DNA of 64,000 nt from CAVZTA01 sp963778025 (GCA_963778025.1 CAVZTA010000001.1:117885-181884), one strand, 5' to 3'. Positions 52,631-63,540 are shown, numbered from the stretch's first letter. The notes: generated by a model not told the origin, from the letters alone. A program made the numbers and translations.

Positions 52631-52876
52631 GTGCAGGTGTTCGTCCAGACGTTCATCGGGTTGATCCTCATGATCCTCTGGCTCCTCGTCCTTGGGCGGG
52701 TCCTGATGAGCTGGGTCGATCCCATGGGCCGCACGCAGATCGGTGGTTTTCTCATCCAGGCCACCGAGCCGATCCTCGCCCCCGTGCGCCGCGTGATGCC
52801 CCAGACCGGGATGTTCGACTTCTCGAGCCTCGTCGTGCTGCTGGTCCTGGGCTTCCTGATGCGCATCGTCTTGTAA
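52631..52876 (+). CDS. yggT: YggT family membrane protein
   Basis: An 81-residue protein with two helices (FIGLILMILWLLVLGRVLMSW and SSLVVLLVLGFLMRIVL) around the loop FLIQATEPILAPVRRVMP, the YggT signature. The family is linked to division-site or osmotic functions by neighbourhood only. GTG 52631 has no ribosome site, in keeping with a leaderless start. A longer relative lies at the window start. Confidence 0.85.
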   Translation: MQVFVQTFIGLILMILWLLVLGRVLMSWVDPMGRTQIGGFLIQATEPILAPVRRVMPQTGMFDFSSLVVLLVLGFLMRIVL

Positions 52877-53169
52877 AGAGCGCCCTGTCCGACCACGAAT
52901 CGCGCTTCGCCGTCCGCCTCACTCCTCGAGCCCTGTCCGACCGTGTCGAGGGTGTGGTGGATGGTGTGCTCCGCGTCCGGGTGACCGCGCCGCCCATCGA
53001 GGGTGCCGCGAACCAGGCGCTGATCCGGTTCCTCGCCGATGAGTTGGGCGTTGCGCGGCGCGACGTGCGGCTCGTCGCCGGTGCCGCGGGCCGTCAGAAG
53101 CTGATCGTCGTCGACGGCATGGATCCCGACGAGCTCACCGAGCGCTGGCCCGGCCTGAAGGTCGCGTAG
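52873..53169 (+). CDS. DUF167 (YggU-like) protein
   Basis: A small alpha/beta domain of unknown function: FAVRLTPRALSDRVEG, LRVRVTAPPIEGAANQALIRFLADELGV (in parts), and VRLVAGAAGRQKLIVVDG are the family core. No ATG, GTG or TTG lies at the proper N-terminus in this frame. The open frame begins with GTA at 52873 and a CTG at 52885, overlapping the yggT stop; a base error in the start codon is likely. Neighbourhood with yggS and yggT is the usual one. Confidence 0.8.
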   Translation, partial: VKSALSDHESRFAVRLTPRALSDRVEGVVDGVLRVRVTAPPIEGAANQALIRFLADELGVARRDVRLVAGAAGRQKLIVVDGMDPDELTERWPGLKVA

Positions 53170-53367
53170 CCCCGCTCGAATGAGCGGCTGCCGAAGTTTG
53201 TAACGTTGACGAAACGCAACATCGCGGAGCGGATGTCGCATTGACGACACTGTAGTATGGCCCGAAAGTACTATGCCGCAGCGTCCTCGCGGTCGCGTCC
53301 GGAGGGGTGGGCGTCGCGCGAGTACATTCCGCCGGCCATCGCTACTGGACAGAGGGGCGTCGCGACT
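53170..53367. other. Gap upstream of the secreted repeat protein
   Basis: 198 bases, less GC-rich than the surroundings. It contains two TTGACG hexamers (53204 and 53242) and the imperfect palindrome GTTTGTAACGTTGACGAAAC centred on AACGTT (53187-53206). A regulatory region for the gene at 53368 is likely, but no promoter with correct spacing can be fixed. Confidence 0.4.
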
Positions 53368-54902
53368 ATGGGTACCCACCGGATCCTTCCTTCGGCCTTT
53401 CCTGAGCGCGTGCGCCCTGCGGATCGGTTGATCGCCGTCCTGCTGGCGATCCTGCTGACCGTGCCGCTCATCGCACTGGCGGGAGGATCCCCGGCGACCG
53501 TGTTCGCCGCCGGTCCCAGGGCGTCGTCGTTCTCATTCGATCCGATCGCCACGCCGCAGACGGCCGGCTCGGCGTTCACGGTCAGGATCAGCGCGCTGGA
53601 TCAGAACGGACGCGTGATCGGCAGCTACCGCGGCCAGCAGACGTCGCTCACCTCGACGCTCGCGGATTCGCCGAATGGATCCCACCCCACCCTCGGCAAT
53701 CTCAGCTGGGTCGATGGCATCGGGACCGCGTCGGTGACCGCCGTGAAGCGCGAAGACACCGCGAACCAGACGATCACCGTGACCGACCGTAGCGATCCGT
53801 CCGCGCTCGTCTCCGGTACGTCGAACGCGATCGCCGTCCGGCCGGCCGCCGCCGCGAGCCTGTCCTTCGAGGATGCGTCCCTCAGCTTCAACGGCCAGCC
53901 GCTCGATACCAAGAACAACACACCGATCTACAGCGTGTGCGTGCCCCCGTCGACCGGTGCCGCGCCGTGTGCCACCACCACCGCATCCCCTGCATCGACA
54001 GGTGTCAAGGTCCTCGTCCGTGATGCGTTCGGCAACCGGGTCGCGGACGGTACCGGCGGTCACGATCGGTATCAATCCGTCGAGCACGAACCTGGTCTCG
54101 ACCGGGATCGGCACGACCGATGGCATCACGACGTTCGGCGACGCAGCTCACCTTCGACGCCAACAACACCTCGCAGCGCCTCAAGGCGGCGACCGCCAAC
54201 GGCGCCTCGGGGCTGAGCCAGGTGTTCCTTCTGGCGCCCGATGCTCGCGCCTGCAACGGGCAGCGCTGCGAGAACACCGCCTCCGCGGGCGCCCAGGGCG
54301 CGGGTAACCAGAAATCGTTCAACGTCCTCACGACCGCCGTCACCGATGGGTTCTTCGTCCAGGGGACCACCAACGTCCGGCTCACCTCGCAGTTCCTGCC
54401 CGGCGGAACGTTCACGACCAGCAATCGCTGCGGCGCGGGTCAGGTCGTCGGCCAGGGCTCGGAGGCCATCGTCGCCGGCGCCGGGATCGTGTCGACCCGC
54501 CCCACGACGACGATGCTGATCGTCATCCCGAAGGAGACGCTCCTGGCGCAGGGTCTGACGTCCCGCGGCGCGTCCAGCTTCCCGCTGTGCGTCGGGGCGA
54601 CCTGGGTCGACACCGGCACACCGATCGCCTGGACCGCCAAGGGCGGCAAGAAGGGAACGACGCCGGCCAAGGAAGACCCGAGCGGCAGCAAGACCTACTG
54701 GGGCTTCGCGCTGGACTGCAGCGACCTTCCGGCGAACAGCCCGAACCCGTGCGCCGACCTGCGAACCAAGAACACGACCGCGGTCGAGACCTATTTCGGA
54801 TGGGACCCGGCCACGACAGCGCAGTTCATGCGGGACTCGGACCTTGCGTTCGTGATCCGCATGGGCTTCCCGTGGGACGGGAAGGGCGCGGTCTACAAGT
54901 AG
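53368..54902 (+). CDS. Secreted protein with one filamin/Ig-like repeat and a long C-terminal domain, frameshifted
   Basis: A signal peptide (LIAVLLAILLTVPLIALAGG) ends at about residue 40. A repeat unit (FDPIATPQTAGSAFTVRISALDQNGR, then SLTSTLADSPNGS, VTAVKREDTANQTITVTD) closely matches the units of the protein at 62161. The C-terminal domain contains PLDTKNNTPIYSVC and VKVLVRDAFGNRV, also shared with that protein. The end (YWGFALDCSDLP, TYFGWDP, IRMGFPWDGKGAVYK) is unique here. An extra C near 54047 and a two-base loss near 54146 break the frame. Probably a surface protein; the role is unknown. Confidence 0.65.
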
Positions 54903-54920
54903 CCGGAGGCGATTCGGAAC

Positions 54921-54952
54921 CCCGCGCTCGCCCGTCACGAGGCGAGCGCGGG
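54921..54952. terminator. Strong bidirectional hairpin between convergent genes
   Basis: A perfect 12-bp stem CCCGCGCTCGCC with its complement and loop CGTCACGA, between the plus-strand stop at 54902 and the minus-strand stop at 54960. Confidence 0.7.
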
Positions 54953-54959
54953 TGAACGA

Positions 54960-57900
54960 TCAGGGGATCGGTTCGGCGTCTCGTTCAGGCTCCAGCGGGA
55001 AGCTCGGCATCCGCACGATGCCGAGCTGCGCGATCTGGCGCTGACATTCGGAGACGAGCTCGGTCGCGTCCTCGCCGCGGTGACGCTTGACCTTGATCAA
55101 CCCATCGGTCAGTAGCGCGGTCTCGAACACGTCGCCGCGCTTTCGGGCGGCACGGAGCGCGTCATCCAGGCGCTGCTCGCCTGCCGCCCACTCGCCTGCC
55201 TGGATCAGCGCATACGCTTCCAGCCGACGCAGCATCGGGACGAACACCGAGCCTCCCTCGGTCCGAGTCGCGGTGTGGACGGCGGTCTCGATCTTCGCGA
55301 GCGCGACAGGCGCTCCTGCCAGGACCTCCAGCTCGCAGATCCGCACAGCGGTCGCCAGTGCCTCGCCCGGCTGGTCGCCCTTGACCTGTTCCTCTTGCGC
55401 GGCTTCGAGCAGCTCCCGCGCGACCTCGAACTCGGCCCGGCGCGCGAAGAGCTTCCCGAGCTCGCGCCTGGCTTCCGCGACATCGGCGTCCGCGCCTGAT
55501 GCTCGCCAGACACGGATGACCTCCCGCAGCAAGGTCTCCGCCTCGTCGAGGCGGCCCTGATCATCGAGGATCTCAGCGATGTTGTACTTGGCGATCGACG
55601 CGTTCGCGCGATTACCGGTCAGCTCGCAGATGTCGAGGAACCGCCGGTAGAGCGCCAGTGCATCGTCCCACCGTGAGCGTTCCTGCGCGATGATCCCGAG
55701 GTTGTTCAGGACGATGCCCTGGCTTCGAAGGTCGTCGAGCTCCTCGTAGAGCCTGAGTGCACGCTCCGAGTAGATCGCCTGGTCGATCTTGCCGCTCTCC
55801 TTGAGCGCGAGGTCGAGAAGCTTGTAGGCATCCGCCAGGGCGTCTTTGGCGTGCGCTCGTCGCGCCTCGCGCTCGGCTGATCTCGCCCATCGGATGCTCT
55901 CCGCGCGCCGGTTCTGGAAATAGCGAGTGCCGCTCTGGATGACCATGAGTCGTGCGCGCGCCGCGGCAGCTTCACGACCGCGCAGCGCGAGCAACGGTTT
56001 CAGGGCGCGAAGGGTGCGCTGGCTGGCCGCGCGGAACTTGCCGACACGCGTCGCGATGATCGCCTGCTTGATCGCGATGGGCGCGGCCTGGATCGGGTCG
56101 AGCTTCACCAACCGTCGTGCAGCCTGGAGGGCTGCCTCGGCATGGTCGTACTGGCCGAGCACGTACAGCGCGTCGCTCCAGCGCCCGTACAGGTCGGCGA
56201 GCTCGGGAGCGTGCGCTGTCCGCGAGCGACGGCCGGCCGACAAGGCCATCCCGTAGAACCGGCTCGCGTCGGCGATCGCGTGGATCGACATCGCGCGCTC
56301 GGCGGCTTGCCGGCTGTACGTCCACGCCTTGTCCCAGCGCTGCGCCTCGTGGAAGTGGATCGCGAGGACCGGCGACTCCTCTTCGGGGTTGGCGCCGGCT
56401 CGAGCCTCGATGGTCTGGCCGACGCGGTCGTGAAGGGCCCGTCGGCGCCGGTACGGCAGACCTTCATACGCCGCGTCCCGGATCAGGGTGTTCCTGAATC
56501 GCAGTGCGCCCCCTGGTTCCTCGCGGAGGAGTCCGCGCAGGCGTGACCAGACACCGCCGTCGACGTCGACGTCCTCGCGCACGGCCTCGACGAGCAGGTC
56601 GGGCTCGACACTGATGCCGAGGACCGCCGCATAGCGCAGGATCGTCCGATCGGTCGGCGCCAAGCGGTCGATCTCGCCCGCGATCAGTGACTCGATCGAA
56701 TCCGGCAGCGACTCGAGCGAGCCGGTCGCCTTCACGGCCTGCAGCAGCTCGAACAGGAAGAGGGTGTTGCCGGCCGAGCGGCGTGCGATCTCCTCGACCT
56801 GGTGTGGACGGAGTGGGGCGTCCTCGGTCGCGAGGTTGATGAGGTCCTCCATCTGCGCCTGGCGTCATCGGCTGCAGATCGAGCGAGCTCAGGCGATCGA
56901 CTTCGTTCGGGTCGCCGCTGATGGGCCCTTCGCCCTGGCGGGTGAGGATCAGCATCCGCCGTCGCGACGCTTCGCTGCGCGCCAGCCGCTGGACGAGGTC
57001 CCGGGACGCTTCGTCCATGTGATGCGCGTCCTCGAGGATGAACATCACCGCACTGCTCGTGAACGCCATCCCGAGGAAGGAGTCGACGACCTCCGCAAGG
57101 CGCTCGGGGACGAACCGGCCTTCAAGGGCCTTCGTCTCGCGGGTGTGCGGCAGGTCGACGCCGACTAGCAGCCCGAACAGCGGGACCCATTTGGCGAGCT
57201 CAGGATCCGCGGTGGTGACGGCGTCCGCGAGCCTGGCCGCGACGACGTTCGCGTCGGCGTCGTCGTCGACGCCGACGACCGCGCGGACGAACGCCCGCAT
57301 GGGGAAGTACGGCGTCGAGCTCTCGTACTCCTCGCAGCGCGCGCGGATGATCCGGAAGTCGAGAGCGCGCGCGATGACCTCGTCGAGCAGTCGCGACTTG
57401 CCCACGCCGGGCTCACCCGAGATCTCCACCGTCCAGCCGGTGCCGAACCGGACCTGCTCAAGCAAGCCCGCGATGGTCGCGAGCTCCGTCTCGCGCCCGA
57501 CGAGTGGGAGCTGGCCGCGATCGGCCTGTTTGACCCCGATCGGTTGGCCCAGGATCGACGCCCGGACCGGCTCGGACTTGCCCTTGGCCGCGAACGGCGG
57601 GATCGGCGTCGCCTCGAAGATGGTCCGGGAGTGGTCGAGGACGATGTCGGTCGCGAGGATCTGGCCAGCTTCCGCCTTGCTCATCACGCGCGCAGCGGTG
57701 TTGATCGCGTCCCCGAAGACCCGGTACGCCCGGCGATAGCGCGGCCCGAAGTCGCCCGTGAAGACCTTCCCGGTGTTGACCCCGATGCGCATCGGCACGA
57801 TGCCCGGGCGGTCCATGATCGCCCGCAGCGCGCGGAGCATCCGCTCCTCGTCGTGCCCGGTGCTGGATGGGGCCCCCGCGGTGAGCAAGGCTTTGACGCT

Positions 57901-58827
57901 CGACTTGCCGACGTCCGTCTCGTAGAAGGGGACCTCATAGCGGAGGGCCTCCTCCTGGATCGATGAGATGCGGTCGTCGAGGGCCTCCGCCAGCGCGTCG
58001 GGGCCGATCTCCCGCAACAGACGATCGGTGTCCATGAGGTCGATGAACGCCGCGGTGATCGTCCGGTGCTCAGGTTCGCTGCGCTGGAGCACGACATGCG
58101 AACGGGCGGCGACCGGGATGGCGGAGCCGATGTCGATGTCGGCCACGCTGCCGACATCGGGTGCGCGGTGGCGAACCGCGTCGGGCGCGCCGGCCAGCAG
58201 GATGGCCGCCTCTTTCGGCTGCCCGACGACCGATGGATCGAGCCTCGAGGCGAGCGTCGGGCTGATGCCGATCTCGCCGGCATCGGCGATGACCTCCATC
58301 GCGAGCGTCTCGCTCATCGCGGGGCCGGCGATCAGCAGCTCGCGATGGACGCTCCCGGTCATGAAGAAGTGGAACTCACCCGTGCCGATTCCGACTGACA
58401 TCCGGAGCACGATCGTCCCGCCGCTGACGTGGAGGCGGCCCACGCGGTCGATCGTCCGCTGCATCTCCCAAGCCGCACGGCACGCCCGCGCCTCATGACC
58501 CGGACCGTCGAACAGGAGAAGGAGCGCGTCGCCGCCCCACTTCAGCAGGCCGGCACCCCACTCGTACGCCTCGTCGAGAAGGGCGGTGAACACGCCATCG
58601 AGCGTGTCGCGCATCAGCTCCGCCCCGATCTTGCCCCGCCTCGCGAGGTGCTCCGTCAATGCGGTGAAGCCGGAGATATCGACGAACACAAGGGTGCTGT
58701 CGAGCGCGAGATGGCGAGCGTCAGGGGTGTGGCGCAGCCAGCTGACGACCAGGCGCGGGACATAGGGCTTCAGGAGGTCGGATGTCTCCGCTCCGATCCC
58801 ACTCGCGCGTGTCGCTATGATCGTCAT
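54960..58827 (-). CDS. Double nucleotidyl cyclase with AAA ATPase and TPR region (soluble adenylyl cyclase-like), frameshifted
   Basis: About 1290 residues. Two class III cyclase domains come first. Domain one has LVFVDISGFTALTEHL and KWGGDALLLLFDG, with both metal Asp positions. Domain two has AAFIDLMDTDRLL and RIGVNTGKVFTGDFGPRYRR, then YRVFGDAINTAARV. An AAA ATPase follows (GEPGVGKSRLLDEV Walker A, VMFILEDAHHMDEAS Walker B), then helical TPR-like repeats to the end. This order equals that of mammalian soluble adenylyl cyclase. One extra base near 56853 (ACGCCAG for ACGCAG on the coding strand) splits it; the halves join at QPMT/QAQMEDLINLA. It probably makes cAMP or cGMP in response to a cytoplasmic signal. 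Confidence 0.85.
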
Positions 58828-59066
58828 CGCCCCTCAGCGTGTCGCCGCTCGCTCGCGTGACGGTCCCCCGCGACCCCTCGCCCTCCTTCGACCGGTCCCC
58901 GGGGGCGATGTCTCCTGGTGGACAGCCTAACGGTCGCCGGGCCGACTGCCAAGGCATCGCCCCAAGACGCGATGCATGGCGGCACGCGGCGGGGGACGGC
59001 GAGGCGTCCGAGGCTCGTCGTCACCCGACCGCATCGAACCCGGCGCCGGCCGGGCCGCAGGTCGGC
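58828..59066. other. Gap between the two cyclase genes
   Basis: 239 bases. Both flanking genes are on the minus strand, so it should hold the promoter of the first cyclase gene. No clear -10/-35 pair or other feature is recognised. Confidence 0.35.
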
Positions 59067-61727
59067 CTACGGGCTCCCGGCGGCCGGCGACCCGCGCCGC
59101 GGAGGTGGCGCTGCGACCACGATCGCGACCATGTCGGAGACGGGGATCGCCGCGCCCTCCGCCATGAGCTCGTTCGCACGCTCCTCGCCCAGGGCCTCGC
59201 GCACGAGGTCCGCTGGTTCGGGCAGGTGGAGCACCTTGACCGGCGCGAGCATCACCGACTTCTCGCGCACCAGCTCATAGGTCGTCCCGGCGATCCGTGC
59301 CGCGAGCTCGGGATCGCCCATGGACGCCTGGACGATCGCGGCCATGCCCAGCCCGCGGGCGATCCCGGACGCCGTGTCGTTCTCGACGAAGATCCGGAGC
59401 CCTTCCGACAGGTAGGCCCACGACCGCTCGCCATCCCCGAGACGCATGTAGACCGCCGCCAGGAACGTCGCGCTGTCCGCGATCTGGAACCGTGAGCCGC
59501 GCTCGCGGAAGTGCGCGAGGTTCTTCTCCTCGAGCTCGCGCGCGTTCGCGTAGTCCGCCGTGAGGAACGTGGCCAGCACGGTGCCCTGGCGAGCACGCAG
59601 CGCCGCGTTCTCGTCGCCGACCTGCTCGTAGAGCTCGAGCGCCCGCCGCTCGTTCGCGAGGAGGGTCTCGGGATCGCCCGCGATCATCGCGGTGAAGCCG
59701 AGGTCGTAGTGCGCATCGGCGATGAGCATCGGATCGCCGGTCGTCTCGGCGAGCGCAAGGCGCTCCTCGTAGCTCGCCCGGGCGCCCTGGACATCGTCCA
59801 TCCAGTAGGCGAGCCCGCCGTCAGCGGTGAGCCCCGCGATCCGGGCTCGCGTCTCGGCGACGGCGCTCGGCGCGGCGAGCAGGTCATGGGCCAGGGCGCG
59901 GCCTTCGCGGAGGTGCGCGCGCTGCTGGAACCAGCGCCAGGTCCAGCCCATGATCCGCAAGCCGATGGCGACGTCGCCGCCCGGCGCGATCGACCAGGCG
60001 AGCGCGGCACGCAGGTTGTGCTGCTCGTGGTCGAGTCGGTGGAGGATCGCCTCTCCGGTGGGGCCGAGGATCCGTTCGCCCGTTTCCTGCGCGACCTGTT
60101 CGACCCACCGCGCATGGGCCGTCTCGATCGCCGTCCGCTGGCCCGCTTCATCGAGTCGCTCGAGCGCGTACTCGCGGAGGAGAGGATGGAGCCCGAATCG
60201 CTGCGGGTCGTCGGGCCGGTTCTCCTCGGGTGTCTCCACGCGGATCAGGCTCTTGTCGCTGAGCGACTCGAGGCCGCCGAACAGGTCGATGTCGCCCGCG
60301 CCTTCGGGGTCGACGACGGCCTGCACCGCCTCGAACGTGAAGCCGCCACTGAACACGCCGAGTGCGCGGAACAGGCGGCGTTCGTCGTCGTTCAGCAGGT
60401 CGTGGCTCCAGGTGATCGCGCCCCGCAGGGTCCGCTGCCGCTCCGGCGCATCGCGGGCGCCCGACGACAGGTCGAGGCTGTGACCGAGCTGCTGGAGGAT
60501 CTGGGCGGGCTTCATCAGGCGGATGCGAGCCGCCGCGAGCTCGATGGCCAGCGGCAAGCCGCCGAGCCGCTCGCTGATCGCCCGGATGGTGGCGCGGGTG
60601 TCGTCGCCCAGTTGCAGGTCGGGCCGGTGCAGGTGGGCGAGGCGTTCGAAGAGGGCGACGCCGGCGTCGATGTCGAGCGGCGGCACCGGATAGCCGCGCT
60701 CCCCGCCGATCCGCAGCAGCTCGCGGCTGGTGACGATGGTCGTCAGCGACGGCGCCGCGCGGACGAGTCGGGCGACGGTGTCCGCGGCGGTCGGGAGCAG
60801 CTGCTCGAGGTTGTCGAGGACGAGCAGCAGGATCCGATCGCGAAGGTGCAGGCGAAGGACCTCGCCGATCGCCGCCTCGGAGGATTCGCCGAGGCCGATC
60901 GTGCTCGCGATGGTCGACTCGACGAGCGCGGCGTCGCGGATCGCAGCGAGGTCGACGAACCACGTGCCATGCGGGAACCGCGAGGTGAGCGCGGCCGCGA
61001 CACCCAGCGCGAGGCGGGTCTTGCCGCTGCCGCCGGGACCCGTGAGCGTGACCACGCGGCTCTCCGCGAGTGCCTCCCGGACGGACGCGATCTCCGCGTC
61101 GCGGCCGACGAGCGGGGTGACCGAGCCCGGCAGGTTGGAGGGCGGCTCGATCGTGCGGAGCGGGCGGGCGTCGTCCGCGGCACCCATCACCTCGAGGCGG
61201 TGGAGCTGCGCCGGTTCCTCGAAGTCCTTGACGGCCCTGAGCCCCTCGTCCACCAGCCGCACGCCGTCGTCGGTCCAGCCGGCGAGCGCCCGGGCGGCCG
61301 CCGCGGACACGACGATCTGGCCGCCGTTGCCGACGGCGGCGATGCGCGCGGCGTAGTTCACGTCGATGCCGACGTAGTCCTCGGGGTCGCCTGGCGCACG
61401 GCCGTCGCGAAGCCGCCCCTCGCCCTGGTGCAGGCCCATCCGAACGCGCAGCGGCGTCTCGGTCGGCCAGGCTTCGGCGGCGAGCGCCCGCTGGGCTGCG
61501 ACGACGGCGTCGGCGGCATCCTGCGCTCGCTCGAACGCCGCGAAGAAGGCGTCACCCTCGGTCTTGACGACGACGCCGTGCCGCCCCTCGATCGCGTCGC
61601 GCACCAGTCGGTCGTGGCGCGCGACGATGCCGGCCCACGCAGCCGATCCCACCGACCGCTCGAGTCGTGTCGAGCCCTCGATGTCGGTGAACAGGAACGT
61701 GACGGCCGGACCTGTCGGGAGTCCCAT
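59067..61727 (-). CDS. Nucleotidyl cyclase-domain protein with NB-ARC-like ATPase and TPR region
   Basis: An 886-residue signalling protein. Residues 1-170 are a class III cyclase domain: VTFLFTDIEGSTRLE (first metal Asp), VKTEGDAFFAAFE (second), MGLHQGEG and GIDVNYAARIAAVGNGGQI. An AfsR/NB-ARC-type ATPase follows: LPGSVTPLVGRDAEI, TLTGPGGSGKTRLALGVAA (Walker A), LLVLDNLEQLLP (Walker B), TSRELLRIGGERGYPVPPL and GLPLAIELAAARIRLM. The last 350 residues are helical repeats. ATG 61727 is chosen since family members start at this point; the frame extends 29 codons further with linker-like sequence. Confidence 0.88.
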   Translation of the reverse strand: MGLPTGPAVTFLFTDIEGSTRLERSVGSAAWAGIVARHDRLVRDAIEGRHGVVVKTEGDAFFAAFERAQDAADAVVAAQRALAAEAWPTETPLRVRMGLHQGEGRLRDGRAPGDPEDYVGIDVNYAARIAAVGNGGQIVVSAAAARALAGWTDDGVRLVDEGLRAVKDFEEPAQLHRLEVMGAADDARPLRTIEPPSNLPGSVTPLVGRDAEIASVREALAESRVVTLTGPGGSGKTRLALGVAAALTSRFPHGTWFVDLAAIRDAALVESTIASTIGLGESSEAAIGEVLRLHLRDRILLLVLDNLEQLLPTAADTVARLVRAAPSLTTIVTSRELLRIGGERGYPVPPLDIDAGVALFERLAHLHRPDLQLGDDTRATIRAISERLGGLPLAIELAAARIRLMKPAQILQQLGHSLDLSSGARDAPERQRTLRGAITWSHDLLNDDERRLFRALGVFSGGFTFEAVQAVVDPEGAGDIDLFGGLESLSDKSLIRVETPEENRPDDPQRFGLHPLLREYALERLDEAGQRTAIETAHARWVEQVAQETGERILGPTGEAILHRLDHEQHNLRAALAWSIAPGGDVAIGLRIMGWTWRWFQQRAHLREGRALAHDLLAAPSAVAETRARIAGLTADGGLAYWMDDVQGARASYEERLALAETTGDPMLIADAHYDLGFTAMIAGDPETLLANERRALELYEQVGDENAALRARQGTVLATFLTADYANARELEEKNLAHFRERGSRFQIADSATFLAAVYMRLGDGERSWAYLSEGLRIFVENDTASGIARGLGMAAIVQASMGDPELAARIAGTTYELVREKSVMLAPVKVLHLPEPADLVREALGEERANELMAEGAAIPVSDMVAIVVAAPPPRRGSPAAGSP

Positions 61728-61823
61728 CGCTACGCTCAGATTCTTCGCACGGCGGCCTCGGCGCCGGACCGGTGACGCCGGCGACGCGGGAGCAATGCGG
61801 CTCGCCGACACCACGCGGGCTCG

Positions 61824-61898
61824 CGGCGTTGCTCAGCCGGTCAGAGCGCACGGTTCACATCCGTGAGGTCACTGGTTCGAACCGAGTATCGCCGACCA
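61824..61898 (+). tRNA. tRNA-Val (anticodon CAC), atypical 5' acceptor region
   Basis: D-stem GCTC/GAGC, anticodon stem CACGG/CCGTG with loop TTCACAT (anticodon CAC), variable loop AGGTC, T-loop TTCGAAC, 3' acceptor ATCGCCG, then A-CCA. The 5' acceptor reads CGGCG-TT directly against the D-stem. Two A residues are missing relative to CGGCGATTAGCTC, which would pair perfectly, and one T-stem pair is mismatched. Either assembly errors or a decayed tRNA. Confidence 0.65.
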
Positions 61899-62160
61899 CG
61901 GAACTCCTCCGGTCTTTGCTCGATCGGCGTCAGCCGCTCGGATTGCAACGCCGGATGTGACGCGTTGCATTACATTGGCCACGAGTAGGCCAAAAGTACC
62001 CCCAACACCCAGTACCGGCCGCGGAGGGGACCCCCGGTCGCTGGCCGGGCCGTCCATCGCGTCCCGCTCGCATCCAGGGAATTGCGACCGTGAAGCTCTG
62101 GGGGACCGCGCGCCCTCGACCCGCCGTAACGCGTTCCAACACCGCCTGTTCGTCGCCGCG
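61899..62160. other. Gap between the tRNA and the repeat-protein gene
   Basis: About 260 bases with no convincing gene. It contains the lower-GC stretch GCATTACATTGGCCAC (61967-61982), a possible promoter area for the downstream gene. Nothing else is recognised. Confidence 0.3.
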
Positions 62161-62537
62161 ATGACCGCGCTATTCGCCCTCGCCCTGTGGGCCTGAGCGG
62201 CACTGGCGCCCATACACCCGCGCTGCCGACCCGCCCGGTGACCCGGCCACCACCACGATCACCGCGGCCGACGCGAGTATCCCCCTCGGCACGGCCACGA
62301 CGATCGATCACGGTCCAAGGCGAAGGATGGGACTGGCGGAGCGACGTCACCGTGGGGCGACGACGGTCACCCTCGCCTCCACGTCGGAGTGGTGGGCGCC
62401 GTGACCGACAATGGCGATGGCACGTACACCGCGACCTTCGGTCGCGGGTCGCAGACGACGTCCGTCACCGCGACGATCACGGGAACGATCAACTCGGTCG
62501 CCATCACGGGCAACGCTCAGGTCCAACTCACGCCGGG

Positions 62538-62870
62538 CCCCATCGCGTCGTTCACGATCGACACCATCGCGACGCCCCAGACCGCGGGCAGCGCGTTCCC
62601 CGTCACCGTCCGCGCGTTCGACGCGTTCGGCAACGTCAAGAACGACTACACGAGCGGCGCGAGCCTCAGCTCAGCCTCGCCAACTCGCCCAACGGCTCCA
62701 TGCCCGCGTTCCGCGTCATTCTGGACGACCGGCGTGGGCACCGGCAACGTCACCGCGAAGAAGCGCGAAGACGTCGCCAACCAGACGGTCACCGTCACCG
62801 ACCCGCAGAACGCGAGCCGCGACCACGCATCACCGCCACCTCGAGCACGTTCGGCCGGCGGAAGCCCGGC
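62538..62870 (+). repeat. Filamin/Ig-like repeat unit A
   Basis: First of three near-identical DNA units. It begins CCCATCGCGTCGTTCACGAT and is 333 bases, or 111 codons, long. Confidence 0.7.
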
Positions 62871-63207
62871 CCCATCGCGTCGTTCACGAATCGACACGAG
62901 CATCGCCGACGCCCCAGACCGCGGGCAGCGCGTTCCCCGTCACCGTCCGCGCGTTCGACGCGTTCGGCAACGTCAACGACTACACGAGCGGCGCGAGCCT
63001 CAGCAAGCTCGACCCTCGCCAACTCGCCCAACGGCTCCATGCCCGTGTTCGTGTCAATCTCCTGGACGACCGGCGCGGCAACTGCAACGTCACCGCGAAG
63101 AAGCGCGAAGACGTCGCCAACCAGACGGTCACCGTCACCGACCCGGACAATGGCGAGCCCAGTGACGACATCACCGCCACCTCGAGCACGTTCGCGGTGA
63201 AGCCCGG
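62871..63207 (+). repeat. Filamin/Ig-like repeat unit B
   Basis: Second unit, starting with the same CCCATCGCGTCGTTCACGA. Several small indels near its start and middle give 337 bases. Confidence 0.7.
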
Positions 63208-63540
63208 CCCCATCGCGTCGTTCACGATCGACACCATCGCGACGCCCCAGACCGCGGGCAGCGCGTTCCCCGTCACCGTCCGCGCGTTCGACGCGTTCGG
63301 CAACGTCAGAACTACTACACCTTGAGCCGGCGCGAGCCTCAGCAGCGGCCACCCTCGCCAACTCGCCCAACGGCTCCATGCCCGTGTTGTGTTGATTCCT
63401 GGACGACCGGCGTGGGCACCGGCAACGTCACCGCGCAGCGACGTCGCCAACCAGACGGTCACCGTCACCGACCCGCAGACGGCGAACCCCGAGCGACGAC
63501 ATCACCGCCACCTCGAGCACGTTCGCGCGGTCGCGCCCGG
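63208..63540 (+). repeat. Filamin/Ig-like repeat unit C
   Basis: Third unit, again starting CCCATCGCGTCGTTCACGAT. It is followed by the C-terminal domain rather than another unit; its right edge is approximate. Confidence 0.65.

Noticed and set aside
62538..63540. CRISPR array
   Set aside because: The repeats are about 333 bases, contiguous and protein-coding, without short repeat/spacer structure.
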